From NCBI GenBank assembly GCA_039809865.1, contig JBDHVW010000018.1, positions 38,314-102,313 of the forward strand: DNA of 64,000 bases, given 5' to 3'. The stretch comes from QWHO01 sp039809865 (GTDB taxonomy: Bacteria; Vulcanimicrobiota; Xenobia; Xenobiales; QWHO01). Both the position numbers and the translations under genes were made by a program. This document shows positions 27,011 to 35,178 of the stretch, piece after piece. The notes beneath the pieces are model-generated. The model did not search any database and was not told where the DNA came from. It worked only from the letters and a program-made list of their open reading frames with translations. Within the stretch, counting starts at the first letter, position 1. Every line of letters starts with the position of its first letter.

Positions 27011-27781
27011 ATGTCCCTGCTGGTGCTCGACATCGGTAACACCAATCTCGTGCTGGGCCTGTATCGAGGCGAGGAGCTGGTCTGCTCGTTTCGGCTCCAC
27101 ACCAACCGCCAGCAAACCGCCGACGAGTACGGGCTGCTGCTCAAGAACCTGTTGCTCCAGGCGGGCTATCCTCCCGATGGGGTCGAGGGGGTGGGGGTCT
27201 CCAACGTGGTGCCCGAACTGGCCACCCGCATCGAGGAGGCCTGCGAGCGCTATCTCGGCCACGAGCCGTGCTTCGTCAGCGCCCGCCTGGACCTGGGCCT
27301 GGAGCTGCAGGTGGACCGGCCGACCGAGGTCGGGGCCGACCTGATCGCCGGCGCGGTCGCTGCCAAGCACTGCTGGGGGCACCCCGTCTGCGTGGTGGAC
27401 CTGGGCACCGCCACCACCATCGCGGTCCTGTCGGAGGAAGGGAATTTCCTGGGCACGGTGATCGCGCCCGGGCTCGAGATCTCGGTCGACGCCATCAGCC
27501 GGCGCGCTCCGCACCTGCCGGGCATCCGCATGGAGCCGCCGCCCAAGCCGTGGGGCACCAACACCGTGCACAGCCTGCAAGCCGGCCTGGTCCTCGGCCA
27601 CGTGGCCCTGATCGACGGCATGGTGGACCGCATCCGCGAGCATCTGGGGCGACCGGACCTGAAGGTGGGGGCGACGGGAGGCCTCGCCCCGCTGGTCTCC
27701 GGTCTGTCGCGCACCATCGTCGAGGTGCAGCCAAATCTCGTTCTGGAGGGCATCCGTCTGCTCTACTGCAGAAACAGGTGA
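27011..27781 (+). CDS. coaX: Type III pantothenate kinase
   Basis: CoaX phosphorylates pantothenate in the first step of coenzyme A synthesis. The 256-residue protein has the ASKHA-fold phosphate motif LDIGNTNLVLG at the N-terminus, the RPTEVGADLIAGAVAA substrate loop with the catalytic aspartate, VVDLGTATTI and the GATGGLAPL adenosine motif. The length is typical. It is downstream of the ECF S-component, which suggests import followed by trapping of the vitamin. Confidence 0.95.
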   Translation: MSLLVLDIGNTNLVLGLYRGEELVCSFRLHTNRQQTADEYGLLLKNLLLQAGYPPDGVEGVGVSNVVPELATRIEEACERYLGHEPCFVSARLDLGLELQVDRPTEVGADLIAGAVAAKHCWGHPVCVVDLGTATTIAVLSEEGNFLGTVIAPGLEISVDAISRRAPHLPGIRMEPPPKPWGTNTVHSLQAGLVLGHVALIDGMVDRIREHLGRPDLKVGATGGLAPLVSGLSRTIVEVQPNLVLEGIRLLYCRNR

Positions 27782-27813
27782 GTCTCGGCCCGTCGACGAA
27801 ACCGCCACGCCCC

Positions 27814-29061
27814 ATGTTGGCTTCGCAGAACCGATCGCCCCAAATCTCAAAGCTCTATCGCGAGCATCTGAGCCCCGATCTGGCTCGTCTGATCAAGTTC
27901 AGCGGGCTGGGTACCGTCGAGGAGAGCGCGCTGGGCACGGTGGTGACCGACTGCGAGGGCGACGAGTATCTCGACTTCGCGGGCGGTTACGGCGTCTTCA
28001 GCCTGGGCCACCGTCATCCGGAAGTCGTGGCCGCGGTGGAGGCGCAGCTCCATCGCATGCCCCTGAGCGCCAAGGTCTTTCTCAACCCGCTGGCCGCCGA
28101 GCTGGCCGCCGAGCTGGCGCGCCTCACCCGGCTCGACTACGCGTTTTTCGCCAACTCGGGCACGGAGGCGGTCGAGGGAGCCCTCAAGCTGGCGCGGCTG
28201 CACACCGGCCGCCCGGGCCTCGTGGCCGCCGATCAGGCCTTCCACGGCAAGACGATGGGCGCGCTGTCGGTGAGCGGTCGCAAAACCTATCGCGACCCGT
28301 TCGAGCCGCTCATCCCGGGCGTGACGCACATCCCCTTCGGTGACCCGGCGGCCCTGGACGCGGCGGTGACCGACTCCACGGCCGCGGTCATCCTCGAGCC
28401 GGTGCAGGGCGAAGGGGGCATCCACGTGGCCCCTGACGGCTACCTGCAGCGGGCCCGAGCGCTCTGCACCGAGCGCGGAGCCCTGCTCATCGCCGACGAG
28501 GTCCAGACCGGGCTCGGGCGCACCGGGCGCATGCTGGCCGTGGAGCACTGGAACGTCCAGCCGGACATCCTGGTGCTGGCCAAGGCACTGGGCGGTGGCG
28601 TGATGCCGATCGGGTGCTTCCTGGCCAGCTCGGAGATCTGGCAGGCCTACAAAGGGCGTCCGCTGCTGCACACGAGCACCTTCGGAGGCAATCCGCTCGC
28701 CTGCGCGGCCGCGTTGGCCACCCTGAAAGTGCTCCAACGCGACGATCTGGCCGGCCGGGCGCGCGAGCTGGGAGCTCGCCTGCAGGCGGGTCTCCAGGCT
28801 GTCTGGTCTGACTACCCGGAGCTGATCGCCGAGGTGAGGGGACTCGGCCTGATGCTCGGCGTGGAGCTGCGCGAGGAGGGCTTCGGGGGCTCGCTCATCA
28901 TGGAGATGGCCAAACAGCGCGTCATCGCGGTGTACACCCTGAACCAGCCGCGCGTCATCCGCTTCGAGCCGCCGCTCACCGTGACACCGGACGAGGTGGA
29001 GCGCTGTTTGCAGGCGTTCCGCGCATCCTGTCAGCGCACTCGGGCGCGCTTTCCACGCTGA
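27814..29061 (+). CDS. Class III PLP-dependent aminotransferase
   Basis: The 415-residue enzyme belongs to the acetylornithine/putrescine aminotransferase group. It shows FANSGTEAVEGALKLAR, FHGKTMGALSVSG, ILEPVQGEGG, IADEVQTGLGRTG and the PLP lysine in LAKALGGGVMPIG. Its substrate is not obvious. Its last base is the first base of the next ATG (TGATG), placing it in one transcription unit with a START-like protein and an acyl-ACP reductase homologue rather than with arginine genes. An amine or aldehyde substrate is therefore worth considering. Confidence 0.9.
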   Translation: MLASQNRSPQISKLYREHLSPDLARLIKFSGLGTVEESALGTVVTDCEGDEYLDFAGGYGVFSLGHRHPEVVAAVEAQLHRMPLSAKVFLNPLAAELAAELARLTRLDYAFFANSGTEAVEGALKLARLHTGRPGLVAADQAFHGKTMGALSVSGRKTYRDPFEPLIPGVTHIPFGDPAALDAAVTDSTAAVILEPVQGEGGIHVAPDGYLQRARALCTERGALLIADEVQTGLGRTGRMLAVEHWNVQPDILVLAKALGGGVMPIGCFLASSEIWQAYKGRPLLHTSTFGGNPLACAAALATLKVLQRDDLAGRARELGARLQAGLQAVWSDYPELIAEVRGLGLMLGVELREEGFGGSLIMEMAKQRVIAVYTLNQPRVIRFEPPLTVTPDEVERCLQAFRASCQRTRARFPR

Positions 29062-29504
29062 TGCCCTACGTCGAGCGCAGCATCGTCATTCTTGGCGACA
29101 TCGAGCGGGTCTATGCGCTGGCCAAGGACATGGAGCGCTACCCCGAGTTCATGCCCGACGTGGAGAGCGTCAAAGTCGTGAGCCGCGACGGCAACGTCAC
29201 CATCACCGAGTGGGTGACCAGCGTCGAGGGCACCCCCATCTTGTGGACCGAGAAGGACGTCTTCGACGACGCCCGGCACCGCATCGACTACCAGTTGGTG
29301 GAGGGCGACCTGGACAAGTTCGAGGGGGCCTGGCAGTTCCGGGTGGTGGACGGCGCCACTGAAGTGGTGCTGGGCGTGGATTACGACTTCGGTATCCCCG
29401 AGCTCACGAACCTCATCGGTCCGACACTGCACGAAAAAGTCGGGGAGAACTCCGAGATGATGCTGCAGGGGATGAAGCGGCGCATCGAAAGTGTCTTGCC
29501 GTGA
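29061..29504 (+). CDS. SRPBCC/START-like lipid-binding or cyclase-type protein
   Basis: The 147-residue protein has the helix-grip pattern of the Coq10/polyketide-cyclase branch of SRPBCC proteins: DIERVYALAKDMERYPEFMP near the N-terminus, a central FEGAWQFRVVDG strand pair and a long C-terminal helix. Members bind hydrophobic ligands such as quinones or acyl chains. It overlaps both neighbours (TGATG at its start, GTGA at its end). Binding of an acyl or aldehyde intermediate of the neighbouring enzymes is inference. Confidence 0.82.
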   Translation: MPYVERSIVILGDIERVYALAKDMERYPEFMPDVESVKVVSRDGNVTITEWVTSVEGTPILWTEKDVFDDARHRIDYQLVEGDLDKFEGAWQFRVVDGATEVVLGVDYDFGIPELTNLIGPTLHEKVGENSEMMLQGMKRRIESVLP

Positions 29505-30604
29505 ACCGTTTCGCTTTTCTGATCCACCCTCTCGGCATGCAAGACGTGGTGCGCTACGCCCCGTCGGCCGCCGGCAAGCGCGAGGCGCTGGTGGCCAAGA
29601 TCCTGGAGTGGATGCCCCCCTACAAAGCCTCGGATGTCACCGGAGTGCGTTCGGTGGCCACGGGGAAGGAGATCTGCGGGAACTTCGTCTGCATCCCGAT
29701 GCTGCCGGAGCAGTTCCTGAAGCTCCAACGCCCCGAGGTGGAGCGCCGCGTGCTGGAGGGTGCCCGCCTGGGGCAGGATCTGGGCGCCATGATGGTCGGA
29801 CTGGGCGGCTACACCTCGGTGGTGGGCGGTGCCGGCCGTATGGTGGCCGACGAGCTCAGCGTGGGCGTGACCAGCGGCAACAGCTATACGGTCTCCACGG
29901 CCATCGCCGGAGCGCTGGAAGCAGCCCGGGTGCTGGACGTGGACGTCCAGGACGCGACCGTGGCCGTAGTGGGTGCCACCGGCTCGATCGGCAGCGTGTG
30001 CGCGCGCATCCTGGCGCGCCAGGTGAGCCGCATCAACCTGGTCGCTCGCTCCAAAGCCCGCCTGCAACAGCTGGCCGAGCGCATTCATCGCGAGAGCCGC
30101 GCCGCCGTGGGGCTGGAGACCGACCTCGACCGGGGTCTCATGACCGCCGACATCGTGATCAGCGCCACCTCCTCCGGGGGCGGCATCATCGCTCCCCATG
30201 CCCTCAAGCCGGGGGCCATCGTGTGCGACGTGGCCGTGCCCCACGACGTCTGTCGCGAAGTGGCGCGCCTGCGCCCGGACGTGCTGGTCATCGAGGGCGG
30301 CGTCGTCGAGGCTCCGGGCAACCCGCAATTCAACTTTGACTTCGGCTACCCGCCCGGGCTCTGCCTGGCCTGCATGGCCGAGACCATGACGCTGACCCTG
30401 GAGGGGCGCAGCGAGGATTACAGCATCGGTCGCGGTCTTGAGTTCGAGCGCGTCGAGGAGATCGCCGGACTGGCGCGCAAGCACGGCTTCCGCCTGGCCG
30501 GGTTCCGGGCCTTCGACCAGCCGGTCACGCGGGAGAAGATCGAGCAGGTGCGTTACGAGCGCCAGAAGGCGCGCCGACGCGGGCTGGTCGTGCTGGGCGG
30601 GTGA
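29501..30604 (+). CDS. Long-chain acyl-ACP reductase homologue (cyanobacterial AAR-like)
   Basis: Cyanobacterial AAR reduces acyl-ACP to fatty aldehyde through a thioester on an active-site cysteine. This 367-residue protein keeps the overall pattern. It has GLGGYTSVVGG, a TSGNSYTV segment, the Rossmann motif GATGSIGS at residues 158-165, ALKPGAIVCDVAVP, and an ACMAETM segment with Cys291 at the place of the catalytic cysteine in ACFAEAM of cyanobacterial enzymes. A shikimate-dehydrogenase-like label is likely from automatic annotation because of the Rossmann fold. The start is GTG with a 4-base overlap on both sides. The reductase reaction is a strong homology inference; the acyl donor is not known. 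Confidence 0.8.
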   Translation: MNRFAFLIHPLGMQDVVRYAPSAAGKREALVAKILEWMPPYKASDVTGVRSVATGKEICGNFVCIPMLPEQFLKLQRPEVERRVLEGARLGQDLGAMMVGLGGYTSVVGGAGRMVADELSVGVTSGNSYTVSTAIAGALEAARVLDVDVQDATVAVVGATGSIGSVCARILARQVSRINLVARSKARLQQLAERIHRESRAAVGLETDLDRGLMTADIVISATSSGGGIIAPHALKPGAIVCDVAVPHDVCREVARLRPDVLVIEGGVVEAPGNPQFNFDFGYPPGLCLACMAETMTLTLEGRSEDYSIGRGLEFERVEEIAGLARKHGFRLAGFRAFDQPVTREKIEQVRYERQKARRRGLVVLGG

Positions 30605-31482
30605 AGAAGGTCGTCTCGGTGAGCCTGGGCAGCTCCGAGCGCGATCACACCGCCGTTTTCGAGCTGCTGGGGGAGACTCTCGAGCTGCGACGGATCGGGA
30701 CAGATGGCGACATGAAGCGGGCCCGCCAGCTGCTCTTGGAGCTGGACGGCAAAGTCGACGCCATCGGGCTCGGAGGCATCGACGTCTACCTGCGCACCCG
30801 CACCGACACCTACACCCTGCGCGACGGAATGCGCCTGATGTCCGTGGTGGAGAAGACGCCCGTGGTGGATGGCAGCGGCCTCAAGGACACCCTGGAGCGC
30901 CGTTGCGTCGAGTGGCTGGTGCGCGATGGGCGCATCGAGCTCCCGGGCAAGAAGGTGCTGATGGTCTGCGCGCTGGATCGCTTCGGCATGGCGCAGGCGC
31001 TGCATGACGCCGGGTGTCGCCTGACGTTCGGGGACAAGATTTTCACGCTCGGGCTCGACCAGCCGATCCACACGCTGGAAGAGCTCGAGGAGCAGGCGCG
31101 CAAGCTGCTGCCGGAGATCTGTAAACTGCCGATCAGCCTGGTGTATCCCATCGGGAAGAAGCAGTCGGAGATCTGCCCGGACAGTCTGACGACGCCCTAC
31201 TACGAGGACGCCGAGGTGCTGGCGGGCGATTTCCATTTCATCCGACGCCGGATGCCTTGGAAGCTGCCAGGCAAGACGGTGCTGACCAACACCGTGACGG
31301 CTGCTGACATCGAGGAGCTGCGCAAGCGCGGCGTGCGATGGTTGGTCACAACGACTCCCGAGCTCGGAGGGCGCTCGTTCGGCACCAACGTGCTGGAGGC
31401 GGCCCTGACGGCCGTCGGGGGCCAGACCGAGGAGCTGCTTCGAAGGCTCGAGCCGCGGGTGGTGGACCTGTGTGGCTCCTGA
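30601..31482 (+). CDS. Protein of the family often labelled 'quinate 5-dehydrogenase', true role unknown
   Basis: The 293-residue product begins VVSVSLGSSERDHTAVFELLG and has IGTDGDMKRA, LGGIDVYL, VVDGSGLKDTLERR, LMVCALDRFGMAQAL and LVTTTPELGGRSFGTNV. From memory this is a conserved family usually catalogued as quinate 5-dehydrogenase, and I know of no strong support for that name. The VLMVCALDRFGMA segment could be a nucleotide-binding strand-helix. The GTG start overlaps the reductase stop (GTGA), so the two are coupled and probably act in one pathway. Confidence 0.7.
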   Translation: MKKVVSVSLGSSERDHTAVFELLGETLELRRIGTDGDMKRARQLLLELDGKVDAIGLGGIDVYLRTRTDTYTLRDGMRLMSVVEKTPVVDGSGLKDTLERRCVEWLVRDGRIELPGKKVLMVCALDRFGMAQALHDAGCRLTFGDKIFTLGLDQPIHTLEELEEQARKLLPEICKLPISLVYPIGKKQSEICPDSLTTPYYEDAEVLAGDFHFIRRRMPWKLPGKTVLTNTVTAADIEELRKRGVRWLVTTTPELGGRSFGTNVLEAALTAVGGQTEELLRRLEPRVVDLCGS

Positions 31483-31973
31483 TCCTCCTGGCCGCGTTGC
31501 TGTTCGGATGCAGCGAGCCGGAGGAGCCAGCCTTTAGCGCCACGTCCAGCACGGACCTGTGGCTGGTCTCGCAGGCGAAGGTTGACGGCAAACCGGCCCT
31601 GATCCGCCGGAACGAGTCCGCTCGTGAGCTGGCGGGCAAGGACGGGCGCAAGCACCAGGCCGGCATCCTGATCAAGCTGCTCGACCCCAACGTCGCCCAG
31701 CTCCCCGGGAAGGACGAGGCCGACCGCCTGGACGCCATCGAGCGCGCCCTGGCCGACGAGTTCGGCGCCCACGGCGGGACGGAAGCCCTGGTCCTGACCA
31801 GCCAGGGAGTGCGGCAGTATATCTTCTACACCAGCGACAAAGACGCTGTGGACGGCATCGTGCTGCGCGTGCAAAAGCGATTCCCGGAGCACAAGCTGGA
31901 GCGCTACGTCACCTACGATCCGAAGTGGCGCTTCTACCAGGACCTGAGCGCAGGAAACCCCGAGCGACGCTAG
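31470..31973 (+). CDS. DUF695-domain lipoprotein
   Basis: The 167-residue protein starts at GTG 31470, within the end of the preceding gene, with a lipoprotein signal peptide whose lipobox reads LLFGC. The mature part matches DUF695, including YIFYTSDKDA and the closing YVTYDPKWRFYQDL strand. The domain function is unknown. Starts further upstream in this frame are antisense-like and would bury the signal peptide, so they were rejected. lysS follows after 12 bases. Confidence 0.78.
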   Translation: MWLLILLAALLFGCSEPEEPAFSATSSTDLWLVSQAKVDGKPALIRRNESARELAGKDGRKHQAGILIKLLDPNVAQLPGKDEADRLDAIERALADEFGAHGGTEALVLTSQGVRQYIFYTSDKDAVDGIVLRVQKRFPEHKLERYVTYDPKWRFYQDLSAGNPERR

Positions 31974-31985
31974 GAAAGCCGCGTT

Positions 31986-33494
31986 ATGGCTGAAGAGACG
32001 ATTATCCCCGAAGAAGAGCAAACCGCCGAGGACGAGAGCGAGCATCAGCGTCAGCGGCGCGAGAACATGGAGGCGCTGCGCGCGGCGGGTATGGACCCGT
32101 TCGGCGACAGGTTCGACACCAGTGCCAGCGTGGCCGAAATCCTCGAGAAGTACAAAGACCTGCAGGCCGACGAGCACGGCGGCTCCGCGAAGCTGGCGGG
32201 CCGTATCGCCACGATGCGCGGCCAGGGCAAAGTGATGTTCTGGGACATGCTCGACGTCACTGGCAAGATCCAGCTCTACTTCAAGATCGATGTCATCCCG
32301 GACAGCTACGAGCTGCTGCGCAAGGTCGACCTGGGCGACATCGTGGGCGTCGAGGGCAACGTTTTCCGCACCAAACGCGGCGAGCTGTCGCTGCAGGTCA
32401 CTTCGTGGCGCGTGCTGTCCAAGGCGCTGCGTCCCCCGCCCGACAAGTGGAAGGGGCTGCGCAACGTCGAGCTCAAGTACCGCCAGCGCTACGCCGACCT
32501 GCTGCACAACGCCGAGGTGCGCAACACGTTCATCCAGCGCAGCAAGATCATCTCGGCGATCCGGCGCTACCTGGACGGGCTCGGCTTCTTCGAGGTGGAG
32601 ACGCCCAGCATGACCTCGCTGGCGGGCGGCGCCGCGGCGCGGCCGTTCATCACCCATCACAACGCGCTCGACATGCAGCTCTACCTGCGCATCGCCACCG
32701 AGCTCTACCTCAAGCGCTGCATCGTGGGCGGGCTCGAGAAGGTCTACGAGATCGGGCGCATCTTCCGCAACGAGGGCATCTCGACGCGCCACAATCCCGA
32801 GTTCACCATGCTCGAGCTTTACCAGGCTTATACCGACTACCACGGGATGATGGACATCACCGAGGGCATCATCAACGTGGCCTGCACCGAGGTGCTGGGC
32901 ACGCACGAGGTCGAGTTCGGCGGCCATCAGATCAGCCTCAAGCCGCCCTTCCGCCGGGCCACCATGGACGAGCTGCTCAAGGAGCACTGCGGCGCGGGCG
33001 TGCATGACATCCGCGATGAGGCCAAGCGGCGCGAGCTGGCCAAGAAGCTGAACGTGCACCTGCCCGAGAAGTGCTCGCCGGGCCACGCGATGGACAAGCT
33101 CTTCGAGGCGGCGGTCCAGGACAAGCTGATCCAGCCGACCTTCGTGATGGATTACCCGGTCGAGCTGTCGCCGCTGGCCAAGCGCCAGACCGAGGATCCC
33201 GGGCTGACCTACCGCTTCGAGCTGTTCTGCTGCGGCAGCGAGCTGGCCAACGCGTTCAGCGAGCTGAACGACCCCGACGACCAGCGCGTGCGGTTCGAGG
33301 AGCAGGTCGCGCTGAAGGACGTGGACGAGGAGGCCCATCCGCTGGATGAGGACTTCCTGACCGCGCTGGAGTACGGCATGCCGCCCACGGGCGGGCTGGG
33401 GATCGGCATCGACCGCCTGATCATGCTGCTGACGGGCAAGACCTCGATCCGCGACGTCATCCTGTTCCCGCTCTTGAGACCGCGTGCAGATTAG
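31986..33494 (+). CDS. lysS: Lysyl-tRNA synthetase, class II
   Basis: LysS charges tRNA-Lys. The 502-residue protein has an acidic N-terminal extension, the anticodon-binding OB fold (about 60-170), motif 2 RNEGISTRHNPEFTMLELYQAY (split: RIFRNEGISTRH, then NPEFTMLELYQ) and motif 3 GLGIGIDRLIMLLTG. The length is typical. The ATG start gives the usual extension. Its stop codon lies in the first unit of a 27-bp direct repeat that fills the gap to alr. Confidence 0.97.
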   Translation: MAEETIIPEEEQTAEDESEHQRQRRENMEALRAAGMDPFGDRFDTSASVAEILEKYKDLQADEHGGSAKLAGRIATMRGQGKVMFWDMLDVTGKIQLYFKIDVIPDSYELLRKVDLGDIVGVEGNVFRTKRGELSLQVTSWRVLSKALRPPPDKWKGLRNVELKYRQRYADLLHNAEVRNTFIQRSKIISAIRRYLDGLGFFEVETPSMTSLAGGAAARPFITHHNALDMQLYLRIATELYLKRCIVGGLEKVYEIGRIFRNEGISTRHNPEFTMLELYQAYTDYHGMMDITEGIINVACTEVLGTHEVEFGGHQISLKPPFRRATMDELLKEHCGAGVHDIRDEAKRRELAKKLNVHLPEKCSPGHAMDKLFEAAVQDKLIQPTFVMDYPVELSPLAKRQTEDPGLTYRFELFCCGSELANAFSELNDPDDQRVRFEEQVALKDVDEEAHPLDEDFLTALEYGMPPTGGLGIGIDRLIMLLTGKTSIRDVILFPLLRPRAD

Positions 33495-33568
33495 CTACAG
33501 GAGCGGTCGACAAATTAGCGACGACAGGAGCGGTCGACAAATTAGCGACGACAGGAGCGGTCGACGGG
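33491..33568 (+). repeat. 27-bp tandem direct repeat between lysS and alr
   Basis: Three adjacent units are seen: 33491-33514 (24 bases, 3-base deletion), 33515-33541 and 33542-33568. Each has TTAGC at the front and CAGGAGCGGTCGAC further on; units two and three differ only in the last three bases. The first TTAG includes the lysS stop, and every unit retains an in-frame TAG and an AGGAG. The array ends exactly at the alr TTG start, so the copies could provide several Shine-Dalgarno-like sites. Confidence 0.85.
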
Positions 33569-34756
33569 TTGTCTGAGCACAAATACTGGGTGGAGGTCGA
33601 TCTGGTCGCCATCCGGCACAACTTCCGCAAGCTCCAGGACAAGATGCGCCCCTCGGGCATCCTGGGCGTGGTGAAGAGCGAGGCTTACGGCCACGGGCTG
33701 TTGCCGGTCGCCAAGGTGCTGGTCGAGGAGGGGGCCTGGGGCCTGTCGGTCGTGACCGCCCAGGAGGGCCTGAAGCTGCGGCAGGCCGGCATCATGAAGC
33801 CGATCGTGGTGGTCGGTCCGGTCATCCAGTCGGAGATGGACAGGTCGCTGCAGGCCGACCTCTCGCTGCCCGTGCACGACCTGGAGCTGGCGCGCCATCT
33901 CAGCGCACGGGCCGTCGCGCTCGGCAAGACAGCTCGCATCCACCTGAAGATCGACACCGGTCTGTCGCGCCTCTCCGTGCCTGTGGAGCAGTCGCTCGAC
34001 TTTGCGCGCGCCGTGGTGGCGCTGAAGGGGCTCGAACTGGAGGGCATCTACAGCCACCTGGCCGACGCCGAGGGCCTGGACCAGGCTTACACGCTGCTGC
34101 AGTACGGGCGCTTCAAATCAACCCTGGATCAACTCGCGCAGGAAGGCATCAGGCCTCGCGTGCGACACATCGCCGCCTCGGCCGCGGGCATGCTGCTGGA
34201 GGCCACAAGGTTCGACCTGGTGCGCACCGGCATCGCGCTCTACGGCCTCTGGCCCGCCGAGGAGACGCGGTTGCTGCTGTTGAGCAGCGGCCAGGACCTG
34301 CTGCAGTCGCTCAACCAGCAATTCACCGCCGGCGCCGAGGTCAAGGAAGACTTCCTGCGGCCCGCGCTCAGCTTCAAGACGGTCGCGGTGCAGATCAAGG
34401 ACGTGCCGAAAGGCGCCAGCGTCGGCTACGGCTGCACGTTTCGCACTCAGCGCCCGACCCGACTCGCCATCCTCCCGCTCGGCTACGCCGAGGGCTTCGA
34501 CCGCGGGCTCTCCAACACCGGCGTGGTGCTGATCCGCGGCCAACGCGCCCGCGTCGTGGGCCGTGTCTGCATGAACATGACGATGGTGGACGTGACCGAC
34601 ATCCCCGACGCCCGGGCCGGTGACGAGGTCATCCTGATCGGCTCGCAACACGATCAGCGGGTGAGCGCCGAGGACATGGCCGCCAAGATCGGCACCATCA
34701 ACTACGAAGTCGTCACCCGCATCCCCCCGGTCGTCCCCCGCGTCTACATCGGCTAG
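33569..34756 (+). CDS. alr: Alanine racemase
   Basis: Alr makes D-alanine for peptidoglycan. The 395-residue PLP enzyme has the cofactor lysine in VVKSEAYGHG (commonly VVKADAYGHG), HLKIDTGLSRLS, an AAS..G segment with FDLVRTGIALYG, the second catalytic tyrosine in VGYGCTF and GRVCMNMTMVDV near the C-terminus. The start is a TTG placed directly after the tandem repeat, with AGGAG about 12 bases upstream, which is rather far. A segment around residues 225-255 is longer than in many racemases. Confidence 0.95.
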   Translation: MSEHKYWVEVDLVAIRHNFRKLQDKMRPSGILGVVKSEAYGHGLLPVAKVLVEEGAWGLSVVTAQEGLKLRQAGIMKPIVVVGPVIQSEMDRSLQADLSLPVHDLELARHLSARAVALGKTARIHLKIDTGLSRLSVPVEQSLDFARAVVALKGLELEGIYSHLADAEGLDQAYTLLQYGRFKSTLDQLAQEGIRPRVRHIAASAAGMLLEATRFDLVRTGIALYGLWPAEETRLLLLSSGQDLLQSLNQQFTAGAEVKEDFLRPALSFKTVAVQIKDVPKGASVGYGCTFRTQRPTRLAILPLGYAEGFDRGLSNTGVVLIRGQRARVVGRVCMNMTMVDVTDIPDARAGDEVILIGSQHDQRVSAEDMAAKIGTINYEVVTRIPPVVPRVYIG

Positions 34757-34811
34757 GCCGTCCCGAAACCGCTAACCGTCAACTGCCAACTGCCAACCAC
34801 ATCGAGGCGAA

Positions 34812-34856
34812 AAGAAAAACCGCACCCTTGCTTGCCCGGGAGCGGTTCTTTCTTTC
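34812..34856. terminator. Bidirectional rho-independent terminator between alr and rpsU
   Basis: AACCGC (34818-34823) pairs with GCGGTT (34842-34847) around an 18-base loop. The plus strand continues CTTTCTTTC after the stem, and the minus strand continues TTTCTTTT. It therefore serves alr from one side and rpsU from the other. Upstream, 34770-34800 has short CAACTGCC-type repeats of no clear role. Confidence 0.65.
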
Positions 34857-34872
34857 AGCTATTGTCGCTGCG

Positions 34873-35043
34873 TCAGTTGCGACGGCGGCGCGCCGCGAGA
34901 GCCTTCTTCTTGCGCTTCACGCTGGGCTTCTCGTAATATTCCCGCTTCTTGATCTCGGCGAGAACTCCATCACGCTGGCACTGACGGCGGAATCTTTTGA
35001 GGGCGGAGTCGATACTCTCGTCCGCGTTGACCCGAGTCTCCAT
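34873..35043 (-). CDS. rpsU: 30S ribosomal protein S21
   Basis: The 56-residue product reads METRVNADESIDSALKRF and later CQRDGVLAEIKKREYYEKP, ending in the basic tail with ARRRRN. This is a typical S21, a small basic ribosomal protein of the 30S platform near the anti-Shine-Dalgarno. It is convergent with alr and has its own consensus promoter upstream and a shared terminator downstream, so it is monocistronic. Confidence 0.95.
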   Translation of the reverse strand: METRVNADESIDSALKRFRRQCQRDGVLAEIKKREYYEKPSVKRKKKALAARRRRN

Positions 35044-35099
35044 TCTTGCTGTTCACCGCCTTCCATGCAGAAACTACGTTCCCCCGAATAAACTAGTCG

Positions 35100-35128
35100 A
35101 TTCTAGCAGGGTTGACAAAGACTGTCAA
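35100..35128 (-). promoter_or_regulatory. Consensus sigma-70-type promoter for rpsU
   Basis: On the minus strand TTGACA (35128-35123) is separated by exactly 17 bases from TAGAAT (35105-35100). The box lies about 57 bases upstream of the rpsU ATG. The -35 and the following bases include the imperfect dyad TTGACAGTCTTTGTCAA, so an extra binding site is possible. Confidence 0.85.
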
Positions 35129-35141
35129 TCTTTGGGGCCTA

Positions 35142-35175
35142 CGTTCGCCTGCGGCTCACTGCGCGCTCCGCTTGC
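35142..35175 (-). repeat. Single diverged copy of the extragenic repeat, next to the mlaD stop
   Basis: Read on the minus strand, GCAAGCGGAGCGCGCAG followed by a GAGCC-type segment and GCGAACGTAG resembles the 41-bp units at 39696-39850 with a few mismatches. As in that array it begins within a few bases of the stop codon of a minus-strand gene. It looks like a dispersed 3'-flanking element. Confidence 0.55.
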
Positions 35176-35178
35176 GTT

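Noticed and set aside
31200..33338. 712-codon minus-strand frame opposite lysS
   Set aside because: lysS carries all class II synthetase motifs; the antisense frame is Val/Leu/Gln-rich noise.
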